From positions 1-32,092 of the IMG/VR virus record IMGVR_UViG_3300020160_002181: a stretch of 32,092 bases of DNA. One strand, written 5' to 3'. Positions 1-9,500 of the stretch are shown one piece after another; position 1 is the stretch's first letter; each line of letters starts with the position of its first letter. The notes beneath the pieces were generated by a model that worked only from the letters and a program-made list of their open reading frames with translations, did no database searches and was not told the origin of the DNA. Source of the stretch: a virus. Both the position numbers and the translations under genes were made by a program.

Positions 1-20
1 ACAAGCCCATCAAAATAAAT

Positions 21-3000
21 ATGAATCATTTTAATAAGAAAAATTTTAGCTTTATTCAAGGCGCTGGTGGCCCTAAAAAACCAGAGCCTCCGCCGCCGCC
101 AACATTAAAGCCGCCAGTGATGGGCGACTTGCAGGCTATCTCTTCTTACGAATATGTTGAAAACGTGGATTTAATTTCTGACGGAAGCATTGATAGCTTA
201 GTTAATCAACGCGGCGAATATGTTAATGGCGCAGGTATTTTCGAAGGCATTTACTTGGAAGATGTGCCCGTTAAACAATCTGCTACTATTTCTGGAGATA
301 ATGTTCTTCAGTCTTTTGATCTTTCTTTTATTGCTACTGGTTTTTCAGGGATAAAATCTGGATTTTCTGGTTATTATTACGACTCTAATAATAATTTTTT
401 AGACAAGCCTTTAAGCTCTGGTGTTTTTTCGTTGACTGGATATTTGAGCGGAGTAGGGTATTCTGTTTTGAACTCCAAAAAAGATATAGCGAATAGTATA
501 TATTCGTCAATTCAAGAAGTCAATACTGTTTTAAACAATTCTTCTTACGCTCCAGACGCTGATATTTATAAACAATTGCGCTCTATCGGCGCTAAATTTA
601 ATTACAAATCGTCAAAAGAAATTCAATCTTATCTGTTGCCAAACTTCCCGCAAGAATTTGACGAAGATTATCCGTTTTTCTGTTTAAAGCTAACTGTTAC
701 TGGAGACAGTATTTCGAGCTATAAATCTGATATATTCACATATCTTGACAGCGATTTAACTAATCAAACATATCTACCACTTGAGAGCACAGAGTTGCAA
801 AACAGAAGGTTTATTACTCCCCCACCGAAAATTGATTTAACTTATTGCAATAGCTACGCTTATGTTTCTGGAGGTGAGAATATTACGAGTCATCGTTTAT
901 GTGGCTCTATGTATGTTTTTGCTTATAAAGAAAACGATAAACCTTTGCAAAATTCAATTGACGCCATTATTAATGGTATTAAATCTATAAAATTAATAGA
1001 TTCATCTTCTAAATACAACATTGGTAACGCTTCAATGGAAATCCGCAATGGAGATGAATTGCAGAAACCTTTAAGTTTGTTTAATAAAACTTATTTAGAT
1101 AAAAATTATGGAACATTGTTGCGCGGACCTTTTGCAAAAGGCAGGCAAATTCCTAGTCTATACATTAACGCAACCACTTTAAATACTCAATTTAATAAAA
1201 ACTCAGAAAATGCAAGCACAGGAGTTGATCAGGCAATTTTAAATGATGTTATTACAGATAGCGAGCGTTCTCTCGCGCTATCTAATAGCAAAAATAAAGA
1301 ATTAAACTCAGAAAAAATTAAGAAAAATGCTTCGGCTGTAATAGCATATACGAGCACTATGTTTCGAATAGTTAGCTCTTCGCAGTCTTTAAGCGATGCG
1401 CAAAAAATTGATTTTATAATTGACATGAAATTAGTTTTTTCTAGAAGCTCTAGGCAAGGTGGTTCGGACATTGTAGGAAATTACAATAAAAATATACGAA
1501 TAACTTTAAATAAAAATGAAGGAAAATTCGATCCTAATATAACTCTCCTTTCTCCTGATGCTTACAATTTGACTCCAAAACCTATAATTAAAACAGACCA
1601 AAGCCCACCATATACAGGCTACGTTCAATCGCTTTCTGATATTATACTGCCACAATACAAATTGATAAAAGATTCAACGGCTTACTATTACACGATAGAT
1701 GCTGTATCTATAGGCGGATTATTACGAGCTTGTTTAGATTTTGGTTTACGAGCACAAGGCAGTGATGACTCGCGGCTCCGACCTACTCAAACTAGTTATT
1801 CTGATTGGAACAAGGAATACATTAAAAACTCTTCTGAACCATCTATCCCAGTTGTTCACGTCATTAATAATCCTAACGTAGATAGAGTCTATATAAGCAT
1901 GTCTGTAAGGGTTCTAAGAGACATGGCTCATAGAGAAACTTCTTTAAAAAGATTTGGACAAAGCGCTGTCCCAGTAGATGCTGGAACCAGTTTACCTTCA
2001 TTAATTAATTTTAGAATTGAAATTGGTTACCAAGATAAAGACGGAACAGAAACAATCATTGAGGGAGGAACAAAAGACTTTCAAATTAAAGGCACTGCCG
2101 ACTCTCCTGCGAGTATTGATATTGGCAGAGAGGAGAACAATACTGCTGCTATCATTCCTCAATACTCAAGGTTTATTATGGGTGCTCAACAAAGTTTTGC
2201 CGCTCCTTTAGTTTTGCCACCTGCTGAGCCTAATCGGACTCGTTTCGTAAGAGTTTACCGCACAACGTATGAGTCTTACTCTTCTCTTGTTAAACGAGAA
2301 ATTTCTTTAGAGAAAGTGAGCGAAATCATTAATCTTCCGTTCTCTTATCCATACTCTACTATTTGTGGGTTAAAATTAGATGCTCGCACGCTGCCTCAGA
2401 TTCCCGCTAGAAGTTATGATGCTAGATTTAAAAAAGTATTTGTTCCTAGTAATTATTTCCCGCTTAAAGCAAACGGTAAAGATAAACGTTATCTAACGTT
2501 TTCAGAGTTAGTTGAATTTCAAAAACCTACTTATCCTATTGATGACAAAACTATTTACAAAGGAAACTGGGACGGTACATTTAAATTTGCTTGGACAGAT
2601 AACCCAGCTTGGATTATTTTTGATTTATTAATCAATAGAAGATATGGTTTAGGTAACTTTATTTCTCCTACTCAAGTTAATTATTGGGAGTTGTATAAGA
2701 TTGCTCAATTCTGTGATGCTGTTGATAAAAATGGATTATTTGTTGGAGTCCCAGCAGCAGATGGTGGTTTAGAGCCTCGTTATGGTTTTAATGGAGTTAT
2801 CGCGGATAAGACTAATGTTTTTGACATGATCAAATCTATCGTTGCTTCATTTAGAGGAAACATGTTTTATACAAATTCTGAAATCAATTTCACAAATGAT
2901 CGTTTGAAGCCGATCATGTCTTCATTTAATAATAGCAATGTGAAGGATGGGTCTTTCAGTTATACAAATTCTCGTAAAGATTTGCAATATAATGTTATTG

Positions 3001-4190
3001 AAGTTTCTTATTTGGATCGTGATGATTTGTTTAAGGAAAAAATTGAATATGTTGAAGATCCTGACGATATTAAAACAAGAGGTATATTAAGAACTTCTGC
3101 TCAAACTTTTGGCGTAACAAGCCGCGCTCATGCTAAACGCATTGGCCAGCATACAATTTACTCTACAATTAATGAAGATCAAAATGTTCAGTTTGTTGGG
3201 GGATTGGAAACTCTTCTTTGCAGGCCAGGCGATTTGATTTCCATTAATGATGAGCTTCGCACTCTTAAAAAACATGTTGGACGAGTGTTAGATATAGATG
3301 CTGCTAATAGTGTTATTCATACTAATATAGATTTAAGCGCAGGAGATTTTAGCTCTACAGGATTATTTCCGCAGCTTTCTGTTTTGATTCCAACTGGCAA
3401 AAATGAATTTGCAGATTTTTATAATTTAGCGAAAAGCCCTAGCAAATTAAACATCAGCGAATTATATCAGACCGATATTCCTCAAAATGTTGTTTTTAAT
3501 GCTAGCGGAACTGGTTTCGACGGTTACGGTACGAAATTTTATCTCTATACTGGCGTCAATCAAAATTCTGGACTGCCCTTACTGGAGAATATGAAAATCG
3601 GAGTGCCTTGCTCTGTTACTCTTGCTAACACCTCTCAAGAAATATACAAGATTCAATCAATCAAAGAATTAAACTTAAACGAGTACGAGATTATTGCTTC
3701 TAAGTTTGACACTGGCAAGTTTGCTGAAATTGAGGCTGGAGAAAGTTTAAACGATTTTTATTCTTCTTTCCCAAGTGTCCGCCAAACTCAAATTAATGAA
3801 GGCAGTGGTTATTCTGTCAATAACCAAGCCAAGTATGACTTGTCTGGGGTTCCTTTGATTACATCGTTTACTACTGGTAATTTTGACGCTCAAAATGACG
3901 TGATTGATATTAATGGAGCATGGCAGTCCGTGAGTGGCGCTAATTCTTATAATGTCGAACTGATCACTCCAAAATATAGAAGCATTAAAAAACAAACGTC
4001 TCTTAATTCTGTAGTGTTTGAAGACCAATCAGAAGTGGGAACATTTAAATTAAAAGTATCTGCTGTTCAAACTGGCGTTTATCCAGTTTTGATTTCAGCC
4101 ACTCATTCTGCTGCTTTAAAAGTATTATCGTATACCGCTCCTGTTCGCAGTAACGGTGTTATAGCGGGTGTTCAATTCAATACCAATTAA
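21..4190 (+). CDS. Tail tip / host-specificity protein, lambda J-like
   Basis: This 1389-residue protein should form the distal tail tip that contacts the host and organises the fibres. Its central part follows the lambda J family: VPSNYFPL (about residue 806), then GNWDGTFKFAWTDNPAW, then INRRYGLGNFI (about 874), QFCDAV and EPRYGFN, followed by a conserved block ending in CRPGDLISINDE. The N-terminus has the proline-rich leader and the SDGSIDSLV-type motif of J proteins. The last 100 residues look like a fibronectin III fold. At 1389 residues it is longer than lambda J (1132); the extra length lies mainly in the N-terminal half. The ATG at 21 follows AAATAAAT and has no Shine-Dalgarno. A frame ending in TAA at 16-18 may be the end of the upstream gene. 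Two in-frame TAA codons end the gene. Family assignment is firm; receptor specificity cannot be told. Confidence 0.93.
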   Translation: MNHFNKKNFSFIQGAGGPKKPEPPPPPTLKPPVMGDLQAISSYEYVENVDLISDGSIDSLVNQRGEYVNGAGIFEGIYLEDVPVKQSATISGDNVLQSFDLSFIATGFSGIKSGFSGYYYDSNNNFLDKPLSSGVFSLTGYLSGVGYSVLNSKKDIANSIYSSIQEVNTVLNNSSYAPDADIYKQLRSIGAKFNYKSSKEIQSYLLPNFPQEFDEDYPFFCLKLTVTGDSISSYKSDIFTYLDSDLTNQTYLPLESTELQNRRFITPPPKIDLTYCNSYAYVSGGENITSHRLCGSMYVFAYKENDKPLQNSIDAIINGIKSIKLIDSSSKYNIGNASMEIRNGDELQKPLSLFNKTYLDKNYGTLLRGPFAKGRQIPSLYINATTLNTQFNKNSENASTGVDQAILNDVITDSERSLALSNSKNKELNSEKIKKNASAVIAYTSTMFRIVSSSQSLSDAQKIDFIIDMKLVFSRSSRQGGSDIVGNYNKNIRITLNKNEGKFDPNITLLSPDAYNLTPKPIIKTDQSPPYTGYVQSLSDIILPQYKLIKDSTAYYYTIDAVSIGGLLRACLDFGLRAQGSDDSRLRPTQTSYSDWNKEYIKNSSEPSIPVVHVINNPNVDRVYISMSVRVLRDMAHRETSLKRFGQSAVPVDAGTSLPSLINFRIEIGYQDKDGTETIIEGGTKDFQIKGTADSPASIDIGREENNTAAIIPQYSRFIMGAQQSFAAPLVLPPAEPNRTRFVRVYRTTYESYSSLVKREISLEKVSEIINLPFSYPYSTICGLKLDARTLPQIPARSYDARFKKVFVPSNYFPLKANGKDKRYLTFSELVEFQKPTYPIDDKTIYKGNWDGTFKFAWTDNPAWIIFDLLINRRYGLGNFISPTQVNYWELYKIAQFCDAVDKNGLFVGVPAADGGLEPRYGFNGVIADKTNVFDMIKSIVASFRGNMFYTNSEINFTNDRLKPIMSSFNNSNVKDGSFSYTNSRKDLQYNVIEVSYLDRDDLFKEKIEYVEDPDDIKTRGILRTSAQTFGVTSRAHAKRIGQHTIYSTINEDQNVQFVGGLETLLCRPGDLISINDELRTLKKHVGRVLDIDAANSVIHTNIDLSAGDFSSTGLFPQLSVLIPTGKNEFADFYNLAKSPSKLNISELYQTDIPQNVVFNASGTGFDGYGTKFYLYTGVNQNSGLPLLENMKIGVPCSVTLANTSQEIYKIQSIKELNLNEYEIIASKFDTGKFAEIEAGESLNDFYSSFPSVRQTQINEGSGYSVNNQAKYDLSGVPLITSFTTGNFDAQNDVIDINGAWQSVSGANSYNVELITPKYRSIKKQTSLNSVVFEDQSEVGTFKLKVSAVQTGVYPVLISATHSAALKVLSYTAPVRSNGVIAGVQFNTN

Positions 4191-4199
4191 TAATATAGT

Positions 4200-5498
4200 A
4201 TGCCCACGCCTACCCCCACGCCTACGCCTACGCCTACGCCTACGCCTACGCCCACCCCCACGCCTACGCCTACGCCGACCCCCACGCCTACGCCGACCCC
4301 AACGCCTACGCCGACCCCAACGCCTACGCCGACCCCCACGCCTACGCCGACCCCAACGCCTACGCCGACCCCCACGCCTACGCCTACGCCTACTCCCGTG
4401 CCAGCGCCCGTGCCTGCTGCGCCTGCATATCCAACAGAGGCGAATTCTTTCTCTCCTTCTGAATCTCCAGTAGGAACAGGAACAGCTTTTTTGATTTCTC
4501 AATCAAAGGATGCTTCGTTCACTTTTAATTATAAAGACGTTTATGATAACGTTATTGACAATGAGTTGCAGCTTGCTCAACAAATAGCCGATTTCTCTTA
4601 TAGAGTTTCCCTCTACACTACTGGAGCTACTGTTGACAACATGAATCCGTATTTAGTTTCAGGAAATTTCGCTGTTAATCAGCAGACTTTAAATTTCAAA
4701 TTCCCGCAAACTAAAAACGCTGAATTATTTGGCTCTTCGGGATCTCAAAGATATTATAATTTATTAATCAATGTTAAAAACGAAGGTTTAGAAAATTCGC
4801 TTCTCGCTACGATCTATCATATTCCAGCAAAAATTGACTCTGTTGATGTTCAAGATTTTTATTCTGGAGTGACTGGGCAAATTGATTTTAGCTTGACTTT
4901 TGATGATCAATCTGTCTCAAACTACATCACTAGAAGCGTCGATGTCTATACTGGCACTAATACGGGGGATGCGTATTCTACTTCTGGGTATTCTTTCTTT
5001 AAGAATGTCGCGTTTTTAAATAATGCCGCTGTTCAGAATTTTTCGTTATTTGCTGGTGAAATACCTAACAATACTAATGTTTATTATCAGTTTGTCCCTT
5101 ATGATGACTTTGGAAGCGGGTTTGTTTACTCTGGTGGAGTTTCTGGATATTTAAGACAAGAAGTAGAATTGTTAAATTACGGATACGGTATCCCTCCTGT
5201 TTTGGATTTTGAAGAAAGAACTGGATTATATTTTTCTGGTTTAGCGTCTGCTCAAAATAATGACCGCGATGGTAGTCTTGTTTATCAAACAGGAAGTTCT
5301 GGACAAGACTTGTACTTAGTACGGTCTGGTCAATGGAGCAGGATTTTTTCAGAAGATCGTCTTTGCAAATTCGTATCAGCGCCTGTTTCTAGAACAAGCA
5401 GTGGATCTATTGGAGAATTTTCAGTAAGCGGCGAACATTTTTACGCTGTTACTGGAAATAATTTATGGGGTAGGGTTTTATTAACTGGTTGGATATAA
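4200..5498 (+). CDS. Tail structural protein with long N-terminal Pro-Thr linker
   Basis: A 432-residue protein starting nine bases after the tail tip gene and in the same reading frame. After Met come 65 residues of strict Pro-Thr alternation, then a short Pro-Val-Ala stretch (about 67-80), then about 350 residues rich in Gly, Ser, Tyr and Thr with many SG and TG pairs, as expected for beta-sandwich tail modules. Pro-Thr repeats make stiff extended spacers, so this probably carries a beta-rich domain away from the tail tip. No enzyme motif is seen. The ATG at 4200 lies directly before the repeat and is the only start that includes it; the upstream context AATATAGT has no ribosome binding site. 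It could be a detached C-terminal part of protein J. The structural role is inferred from position and composition. Confidence 0.75.
   Translation: MPTPTPTPTPTPTPTPTPTPTPTPTPTPTPTPTPTPTPTPTPTPTPTPTPTPTPTPTPTPTPTPTPVPAPVPAAPAYPTEANSFSPSESPVGTGTAFLISQSKDASFTFNYKDVYDNVIDNELQLAQQIADFSYRVSLYTTGATVDNMNPYLVSGNFAVNQQTLNFKFPQTKNAELFGSSGSQRYYNLLINVKNEGLENSLLATIYHIPAKIDSVDVQDFYSGVTGQIDFSLTFDDQSVSNYITRSVDVYTGTNTGDAYSTSGYSFFKNVAFLNNAAVQNFSLFAGEIPNNTNVYYQFVPYDDFGSGFVYSGGVSGYLRQEVELLNYGYGIPPVLDFEERTGLYFSGLASAQNNDRDGSLVYQTGSSGQDLYLVRSGQWSRIFSEDRLCKFVSAPVSRTSSGSIGEFSVSGEHFYAVTGNNLWGRVLLTGWI
4203..4397 (+). repeat. CCNACN hexamer tract encoding Pro-Thr repeat
   Basis: This 195-base G+C-rich tract inside an A+T-rich genome is built from six-base units of the form CCN-ACG or CCN-ACC and encodes 65 residues of alternating Pro and Thr. 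The third position of the Pro codon varies (CCT, CCC, CCG) while the Thr codon is nearly always ACG or ACC. It also creates long meaningless open frames (Val-Gly and Arg-rich) on the other strand and frames. Such tracts change length easily by slippage. Confidence 0.95.
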
Positions 5499-5504
5499 CA
5501 AATT

Positions 5505-5518
5505 AAAGTGTAATTTAA
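5505..5518 (+). promoter_or_regulatory. 14-base motif six bases before a structural gene start
   Basis: AAAGTGTAATTTAA lies here, followed by six bases and the ATG at 5525. The identical 14-mer with the identical six-base spacing precedes the minus-strand fibre gene that starts at 12583. A match this long at the same spacing is unlikely by chance. It could be a phage promoter element or a translation-enhancing leader; the sequence alone does not decide. The flanking ATTAAA and TTTAAT can also pair as a weak hairpin. Confidence 0.45.
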
Positions 5519-5524
5519 TGATAT

Positions 5525-5872
5525 ATGGGAGCTACAGTTTACAATTTAACAGGTTCAAGTGCTATTGATAGAGGGGCTTGTTATTCTTATTCTATTGATT
5601 TAAATACTTCGTCTGGTGAATATCCCTTATCGGGATATTCTGCATCTGGATATTTGCGCCGTAAATGGGATGGGTCGTTTGGCCCTAATTTTTTAACCAA
5701 TATATTAAGCACAGGCTCTGGAATTTTAAGCGTGGCTCTTACTGCTGCGCAAACAAGTTCTTTATCAAAAGACACTTACCAACAGGAAGTGTTTATTTAT
5801 CCTCCTAATGGTGGTTGTCCTGTCATGCTTCTCTATGGAGACGTTGAAATTGTTGGGGGAGGTTTTGAATAA
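5525..5872 (+). CDS. Small beta-rich virion structural protein
   Basis: A 115-residue protein of a type often found just before phage tail fibres. The family pattern is an N-terminal TVYNLT strand, a central PLSGYSASGYLRRKW strand resembling the common 'LTGYTARMQIR' segment, then ILSVALTAAQTSSL, then a 'xEVFIYPPNGG' strand and a final 'YGDVEIV' strand. Related phage proteins have 'ITLTLTAAQTAAL' and 'GTVTVSPEVT' at these places. It probably forms a single beta-sandwich acting as an adaptor or decoration in the tail. Its TAA stop overlaps the next ATG by one base (TAATG), so the fibre downstream is likely translationally coupled. The start follows TTTAATGATAT with no Shine-Dalgarno. Family likeness is from pattern memory, so the exact role is uncertain. 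Confidence 0.7.
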   Translation: MGATVYNLTGSSAIDRGACYSYSIDLNTSSGEYPLSGYSASGYLRRKWDGSFGPNFLTNILSTGSGILSVALTAAQTSSLSKDTYQQEVFIYPPNGGCPVMLLYGDVEIVGGGFE

Positions 5873-8766
5873 TGACTGATATTTCTATTGTTATTAATCC
5901 AGCAGAAACAATTTCTATTGGAACAGCGGCTAGCTATCCTCCACATGCTTCAACTCATGCTCCTGGAGCTTATGATTCTTTATCTGCTTATTATGCTTCC
6001 TCACAAGATTTAACTGGTTTTGTTAATCAAAATCAAACAGGATATTTAACTGGAATATTTTATCCATATTCCTCAAATCCTGCTGGTTATGTTCAAGGAG
6101 CAGTTGTTAGACCCTCTAATACTGGGAATTTTGTTGATAAATCTTCTGCGGTATTACTCACTGGAGATCAAAACGTTTCTGGAACTAAGAATTTTTATTC
6201 TCGTCCAACTGTTAATGGAACTGGAGTTCTTTTAGTTGGTGAAGGTGGGGCTGTGAGTACTGGCGCATTAACTGGAGCTTTTTACCCTTTAAACGCTAAT
6301 CCAAGTGGTTATATTACTGGTGTTGATTTGAGCAGTTATGTAACAAAATCCTCTACTGGAATTTTTGTTACCACTGGTCAAACAGGTAATTTTGTCACGA
6401 CTTCTCAAACTGGCCAGTTTGTTTCCACTGGTTCTACTGGTAATTTTGTAACGGGTTCTGTTGTGCGCCCGTCTGAAACTGGCGTTTTCATTACCTCGTC
6501 TCAAACGGGACAATTTGTATCTACAGGTTCAACGGGAAATTTCGTAACTGGCTCTGTTGTAAGACCGTCTGAAACTGGAATTTTTATCACGTCCACTCAA
6601 ACAGGCGCATTTTTAACTACGGGCGCGGCGGATGGTCGTTACGCATTACAGTCTGCAACAGGATCGTTTATCACTTCTAGTCAAACAGGTCAATTTGTTT
6701 CCACTGGTTCTACAGGTCAATTTGTCACAGGTAGTGTTGTAAGACCAAGCGAAACTGGAGCACTTCTTACTACTGGGGCTGCTGATGGCCGTTACGCTTT
6801 GCAGTCGGCAACAGGATCATTTATAACTGCATCTCAGACTGGGCAATTTGTTGGAACTGGTTCTACTGGTTCTTTCTTAACTTCCTCTTCTACTGGCGCA
6901 TTTTTAACTACGGGCGCTGCCGACAATCGCTACGCTTTACAGACTGCAACTGGCAACTTTGTTACCACGGGGCAGACTGGAAATTTTGTGACCACCTCAC
7001 AAACTGGCGCTCTGCTCACAACTGGCGCGGCTGATGGCCGTTATGCCTTGCAGTCAGCAACTGGTAATTTTGTCACGACTTCTCAAACTGGCCAATTTGT
7101 AAGCACTGGTTCAACGGGTAATTTTGTTATCTCTTCTCAGACTGGTGCGTTTTTAACTACTGGTGCGGCAGATAATCGCTATTATGGTTTAAGCAACGGG
7201 CAATCGGTTAGCGGCTACGCTGTTACTGGCTTCAACGATTCCATTACTGGCATTACTGTTACTGGAGTTGATACAAAAACAATCACTTTATTTCAAAGAG
7301 GCAATACAACTTTAACAGCAAATTTTACTGATAATGCTGGTGGCCCAACTGATACTGGTTATCTGACTGGTTATGTTTTAAAAACTGAAACTGGACAATT
7401 TGTCTCAGCTAATTCTACTGGAGCTTTCCTAACAACAGGCGCGGCTGATGGCCGTTATGCTTTACAAACTGCAACTGGCAATTTCATTACTACTGATCAA
7501 ACTGGACAATTTTATCCAACAAGTAATCCTTCTGGATTTTTAACTAGTGGTAGCTCAATTGACCTTATTCATTTATACGCGAAAAATGACCAAGGATCAA
7601 CAATATACAAAGGCCAACCTGTTTATATTGGTGGAGCAAACGGCGCAAATCCTTTAATTAAATTAGCTTCAAACACTAGCGAACTCACATCTTCTAAAAC
7701 AATTGGTCTTTTGGCGCAAGATTTGTCTGTTAATCAAACTGGTTATATTATAACAGAAGGAATTTTAGAGGGTTTCAACACTAGCTCTGGAAATGCTGGC
7801 GACCCAATGTGGCTTGGAACTGACGGAAATATAATTTATGGTTTAGCTAATAAACCTTATGGCAATAATCATCTTGTTTATTTGGGTGTTGTTTTGAGAT
7901 CAAACAATAGCAATGGCAAAGTTTACGTTAAACCTCAAAATGGTTTTGAGATCGAAGAACTGCATCGTGTCTACGCTAAAAATGCAAATACTAATGATAC
8001 TCTGATGTATGATTCGGGCAGTGGATCTTGGTTTGCTCGTCAAATTTCAACTGGTGATGTATCTGGTATTTCGTCTTACGCTTTAGTTTCAAATACTGGC
8101 TCATTCCTTACTACTGGCGCAGCAGATAATCGCTACGCTTTACAATCCGCAACTGGCAGTTTTGTTACCACGGCTCAAACTGGACAGTTTGTTTCTACTG
8201 GATCTACTGGCGTTTTCGTAACAACAAGTCAAACAGGAGTCTTCTTAACCAATTCTACGCAATACATTCGGGAGATTTATATTGATGCCGCTGCAATGTT
8301 AACTGGAATTTCTGGAGCGACTCCTAGCGGATCTTCTATTTTAAATTCTGGCATCGCTTATGACTGTTACGCTTTTGATGCTGCGGTTACTGAATTTACT
8401 CAATTTAAATTCGCCATAAATGATTACGATCTTGGATCAATGAAGGCTAAATTTTATTGGACCGCTCCTGGATTTGCAACAGGAAATGTTGTTTGGGGTT
8501 TACAGTCTCAAGCCGTCGGTGATGCTGAGCTTTTAAATTCTAGTTTTGTTGGAGGTATTGAAGTCACCGATACTTTCTCAACTGGTACTGGCTTATTTAT
8601 TTCTACAGCAGCAACATTTACTCCTTCTGGAAATTTAGTAACAGGAGATATGTTGTTATTTAGAGCTTATAGAAACGCGGTTAGTGCTAGCGATACTCTC
8701 GCGGTTGACGCTTGCTTATTAGGAATTTCGATACAATACACAGGAAATGCAATCTCTGCTTGGTAA
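5872..8766 (+). CDS. Repetitive tail fibre protein
   Basis: A 964-residue tail fibre. The N-terminus has the phage fibre signature PPHASTHAPGAYDSL (about residues 23-37). From about residue 160 to 793 it is made of short TG-rich repeats of the type SQTGQFVSTGSTGNFVT, interspersed with seven copies of TTGAAD(G/N)RY, the 'ADxRY' repeat seen in many phage fibres. Residues about 560-700 break the repeat with a separate domain (YKGQPVYIGGANGANPL ... GLLAQDL ... GDPMWLG) resembling phage capsid-decoration or DUF2190-like folds. The last 165 residues (from IYIDAAAM) match a beta-sandwich common at phage fibre tips, ending in LAVDACLLGISIQYT. The repeats probably form a trimeric beta-structured shaft with the C-terminal domain as receptor-binding tip. 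The start overlaps the upstream stop by one base. Confidence 0.88.
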   Translation: MTDISIVINPAETISIGTAASYPPHASTHAPGAYDSLSAYYASSQDLTGFVNQNQTGYLTGIFYPYSSNPAGYVQGAVVRPSNTGNFVDKSSAVLLTGDQNVSGTKNFYSRPTVNGTGVLLVGEGGAVSTGALTGAFYPLNANPSGYITGVDLSSYVTKSSTGIFVTTGQTGNFVTTSQTGQFVSTGSTGNFVTGSVVRPSETGVFITSSQTGQFVSTGSTGNFVTGSVVRPSETGIFITSTQTGAFLTTGAADGRYALQSATGSFITSSQTGQFVSTGSTGQFVTGSVVRPSETGALLTTGAADGRYALQSATGSFITASQTGQFVGTGSTGSFLTSSSTGAFLTTGAADNRYALQTATGNFVTTGQTGNFVTTSQTGALLTTGAADGRYALQSATGNFVTTSQTGQFVSTGSTGNFVISSQTGAFLTTGAADNRYYGLSNGQSVSGYAVTGFNDSITGITVTGVDTKTITLFQRGNTTLTANFTDNAGGPTDTGYLTGYVLKTETGQFVSANSTGAFLTTGAADGRYALQTATGNFITTDQTGQFYPTSNPSGFLTSGSSIDLIHLYAKNDQGSTIYKGQPVYIGGANGANPLIKLASNTSELTSSKTIGLLAQDLSVNQTGYIITEGILEGFNTSSGNAGDPMWLGTDGNIIYGLANKPYGNNHLVYLGVVLRSNNSNGKVYVKPQNGFEIEELHRVYAKNANTNDTLMYDSGSGSWFARQISTGDVSGISSYALVSNTGSFLTTGAADNRYALQSATGSFVTTAQTGQFVSTGSTGVFVTTSQTGVFLTNSTQYIREIYIDAAAMLTGISGATPSGSSILNSGIAYDCYAFDAAVTEFTQFKFAINDYDLGSMKAKFYWTAPGFATGNVVWGLQSQAVGDAELLNSSFVGGIEVTDTFSTGTGLFISTAATFTPSGNLVTGDMLLFRAYRNAVSASDTLAVDACLLGISIQYTGNAISAW
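6349..8250 (+). repeat. Degenerate TG-rich fibre repeats
   Basis: Within the fibre gene the peptides TGQFVSTGSTGNFVT and TTGAADGRYALQSATG recur many times, interrupted by unique sequence between about 7200 and 7560 and by a distinct domain at about 7550-7970. The encoded peptides are nearly identical but the DNA copies differ at many synonymous positions (for instance ACTGGT, ACAGGT, ACGGGA for Thr-Gly). It is therefore a protein-level repeat rather than recent DNA duplication. Confidence 0.85.
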
Positions 8767-8769
8767 TTT

Positions 8770-9486
8770 ATGATACTCTCGAATAGAAGAAAAAATTTTT
8801 CACAAACTCCTTCCACTCCTGAAGTTAGCCAATTGATAAACGAGCAATTTGAAGGCCCAGGCGCTGCTGGTTGGACATCCACAACTGGCGGGGCGCTCAT
8901 TGCATGGAGCGACACTTATACAGAGGCTCCTGCTCCGCTTACTGGAAGTTATTCTGCTAAAGTAGAATCTACTGGTCAATATAGAGTCAATGCTCTAAAA
9001 ACATTTTCTCCTACTGGAAATGTTTATTGCAGATTTCTAATTAATCACCAAAAAACAACTGTTGGGCAAGGAGTATTAGCTACTATACGAGATTCGGCTG
9101 GAAATATTTTATCGACATTTGGATTGTTAAGTTCCGTTACCATAGGAAATGCGGCGAGAATGCAGGTGGGTGGAGCGGCTGGAGTTACGGCAGCTTCATT
9201 AGGTCCGACAACTGGATCTTCAGCAATAAATTACTATGGGTGGTTTGAATATGAAAAAGGAACTCCTGGCCTCAATAACGCTATCGCTCGCGGAGGTTAC
9301 ACGCTAACAGGTAGCTCAGCAAGACCAACTTGGCCATTGAGCGGGGCGAGTGGATTATTGGCTGTTTCTACTGGTGGGACTGTTACTGGAAACGCTAGTA
9401 GAATTATGTTTGGAAGAACAGAGGCGGTTATTAACTATAACGTAATTATCGACGACATCCAAGTTCAATCCACCCCATTCGCTTAA
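8770..9486 (+). CDS. Lectin-like (concanavalin/LamG-type) tail-associated protein
   Basis: A 238-residue protein starting three bases after the fibre stop. From about residue 24 it reads as a jelly-roll, concanavalin-like carbohydrate-binding module: INEQFEGPG, a YSAKVES strand, YCRFLINHQ, a LATIRDSAGNIL strand, a W-F-E-Y-E-K segment, and the closing strand IIDDIQVQ, which is the usual end of LamG/discoidin-type modules. Such modules in phage tails bind host glycans or decorate fibres. There is no signal peptide and no enzyme motif. Its place between the fibre and a fibre-end protein supports a fibre or receptor-binding role. The fold assignment is by pattern only. Confidence 0.65.
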   Translation: MILSNRRKNFSQTPSTPEVSQLINEQFEGPGAAGWTSTTGGALIAWSDTYTEAPAPLTGSYSAKVESTGQYRVNALKTFSPTGNVYCRFLINHQKTTVGQGVLATIRDSAGNILSTFGLLSSVTIGNAARMQVGGAAGVTAASLGPTTGSSAINYYGWFEYEKGTPGLNNAIARGGYTLTGSSARPTWPLSGASGLLAVSTGGTVTGNASRIMFGRTEAVINYNVIIDDIQVQSTPFA

Positions 9487-9500
9487 TTTAAGAAATCAAT

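Noticed and set aside
1-18. Short end of an upstream gene (…SPSK, TAA at 16-18)
   Set aside because: Only five codons are visible and a second frame is also open here, so no feature can be supported.
4125-4502. Arg-rich, Val-Gly and Leu-Arg open frames on both strands over the Pro-Thr tract
   Set aside because: They exist only because the hexamer repeat has no stop codons in any frame; the plus-strand Pro-Thr frame is the one that continues into a normal protein.
6349-8250. CRISPR-like or tandem DNA repeat array
   Set aside because: The repeats are in one long open frame and differ at synonymous sites; there are no fixed direct repeats with unique spacers.
5872-9486. Diversity-generating retroelement target in the fibre or lectin-like gene
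   Set aside because: No reverse transcriptase gene, template repeat or adenine-biased variable repeat was recognised in the window.
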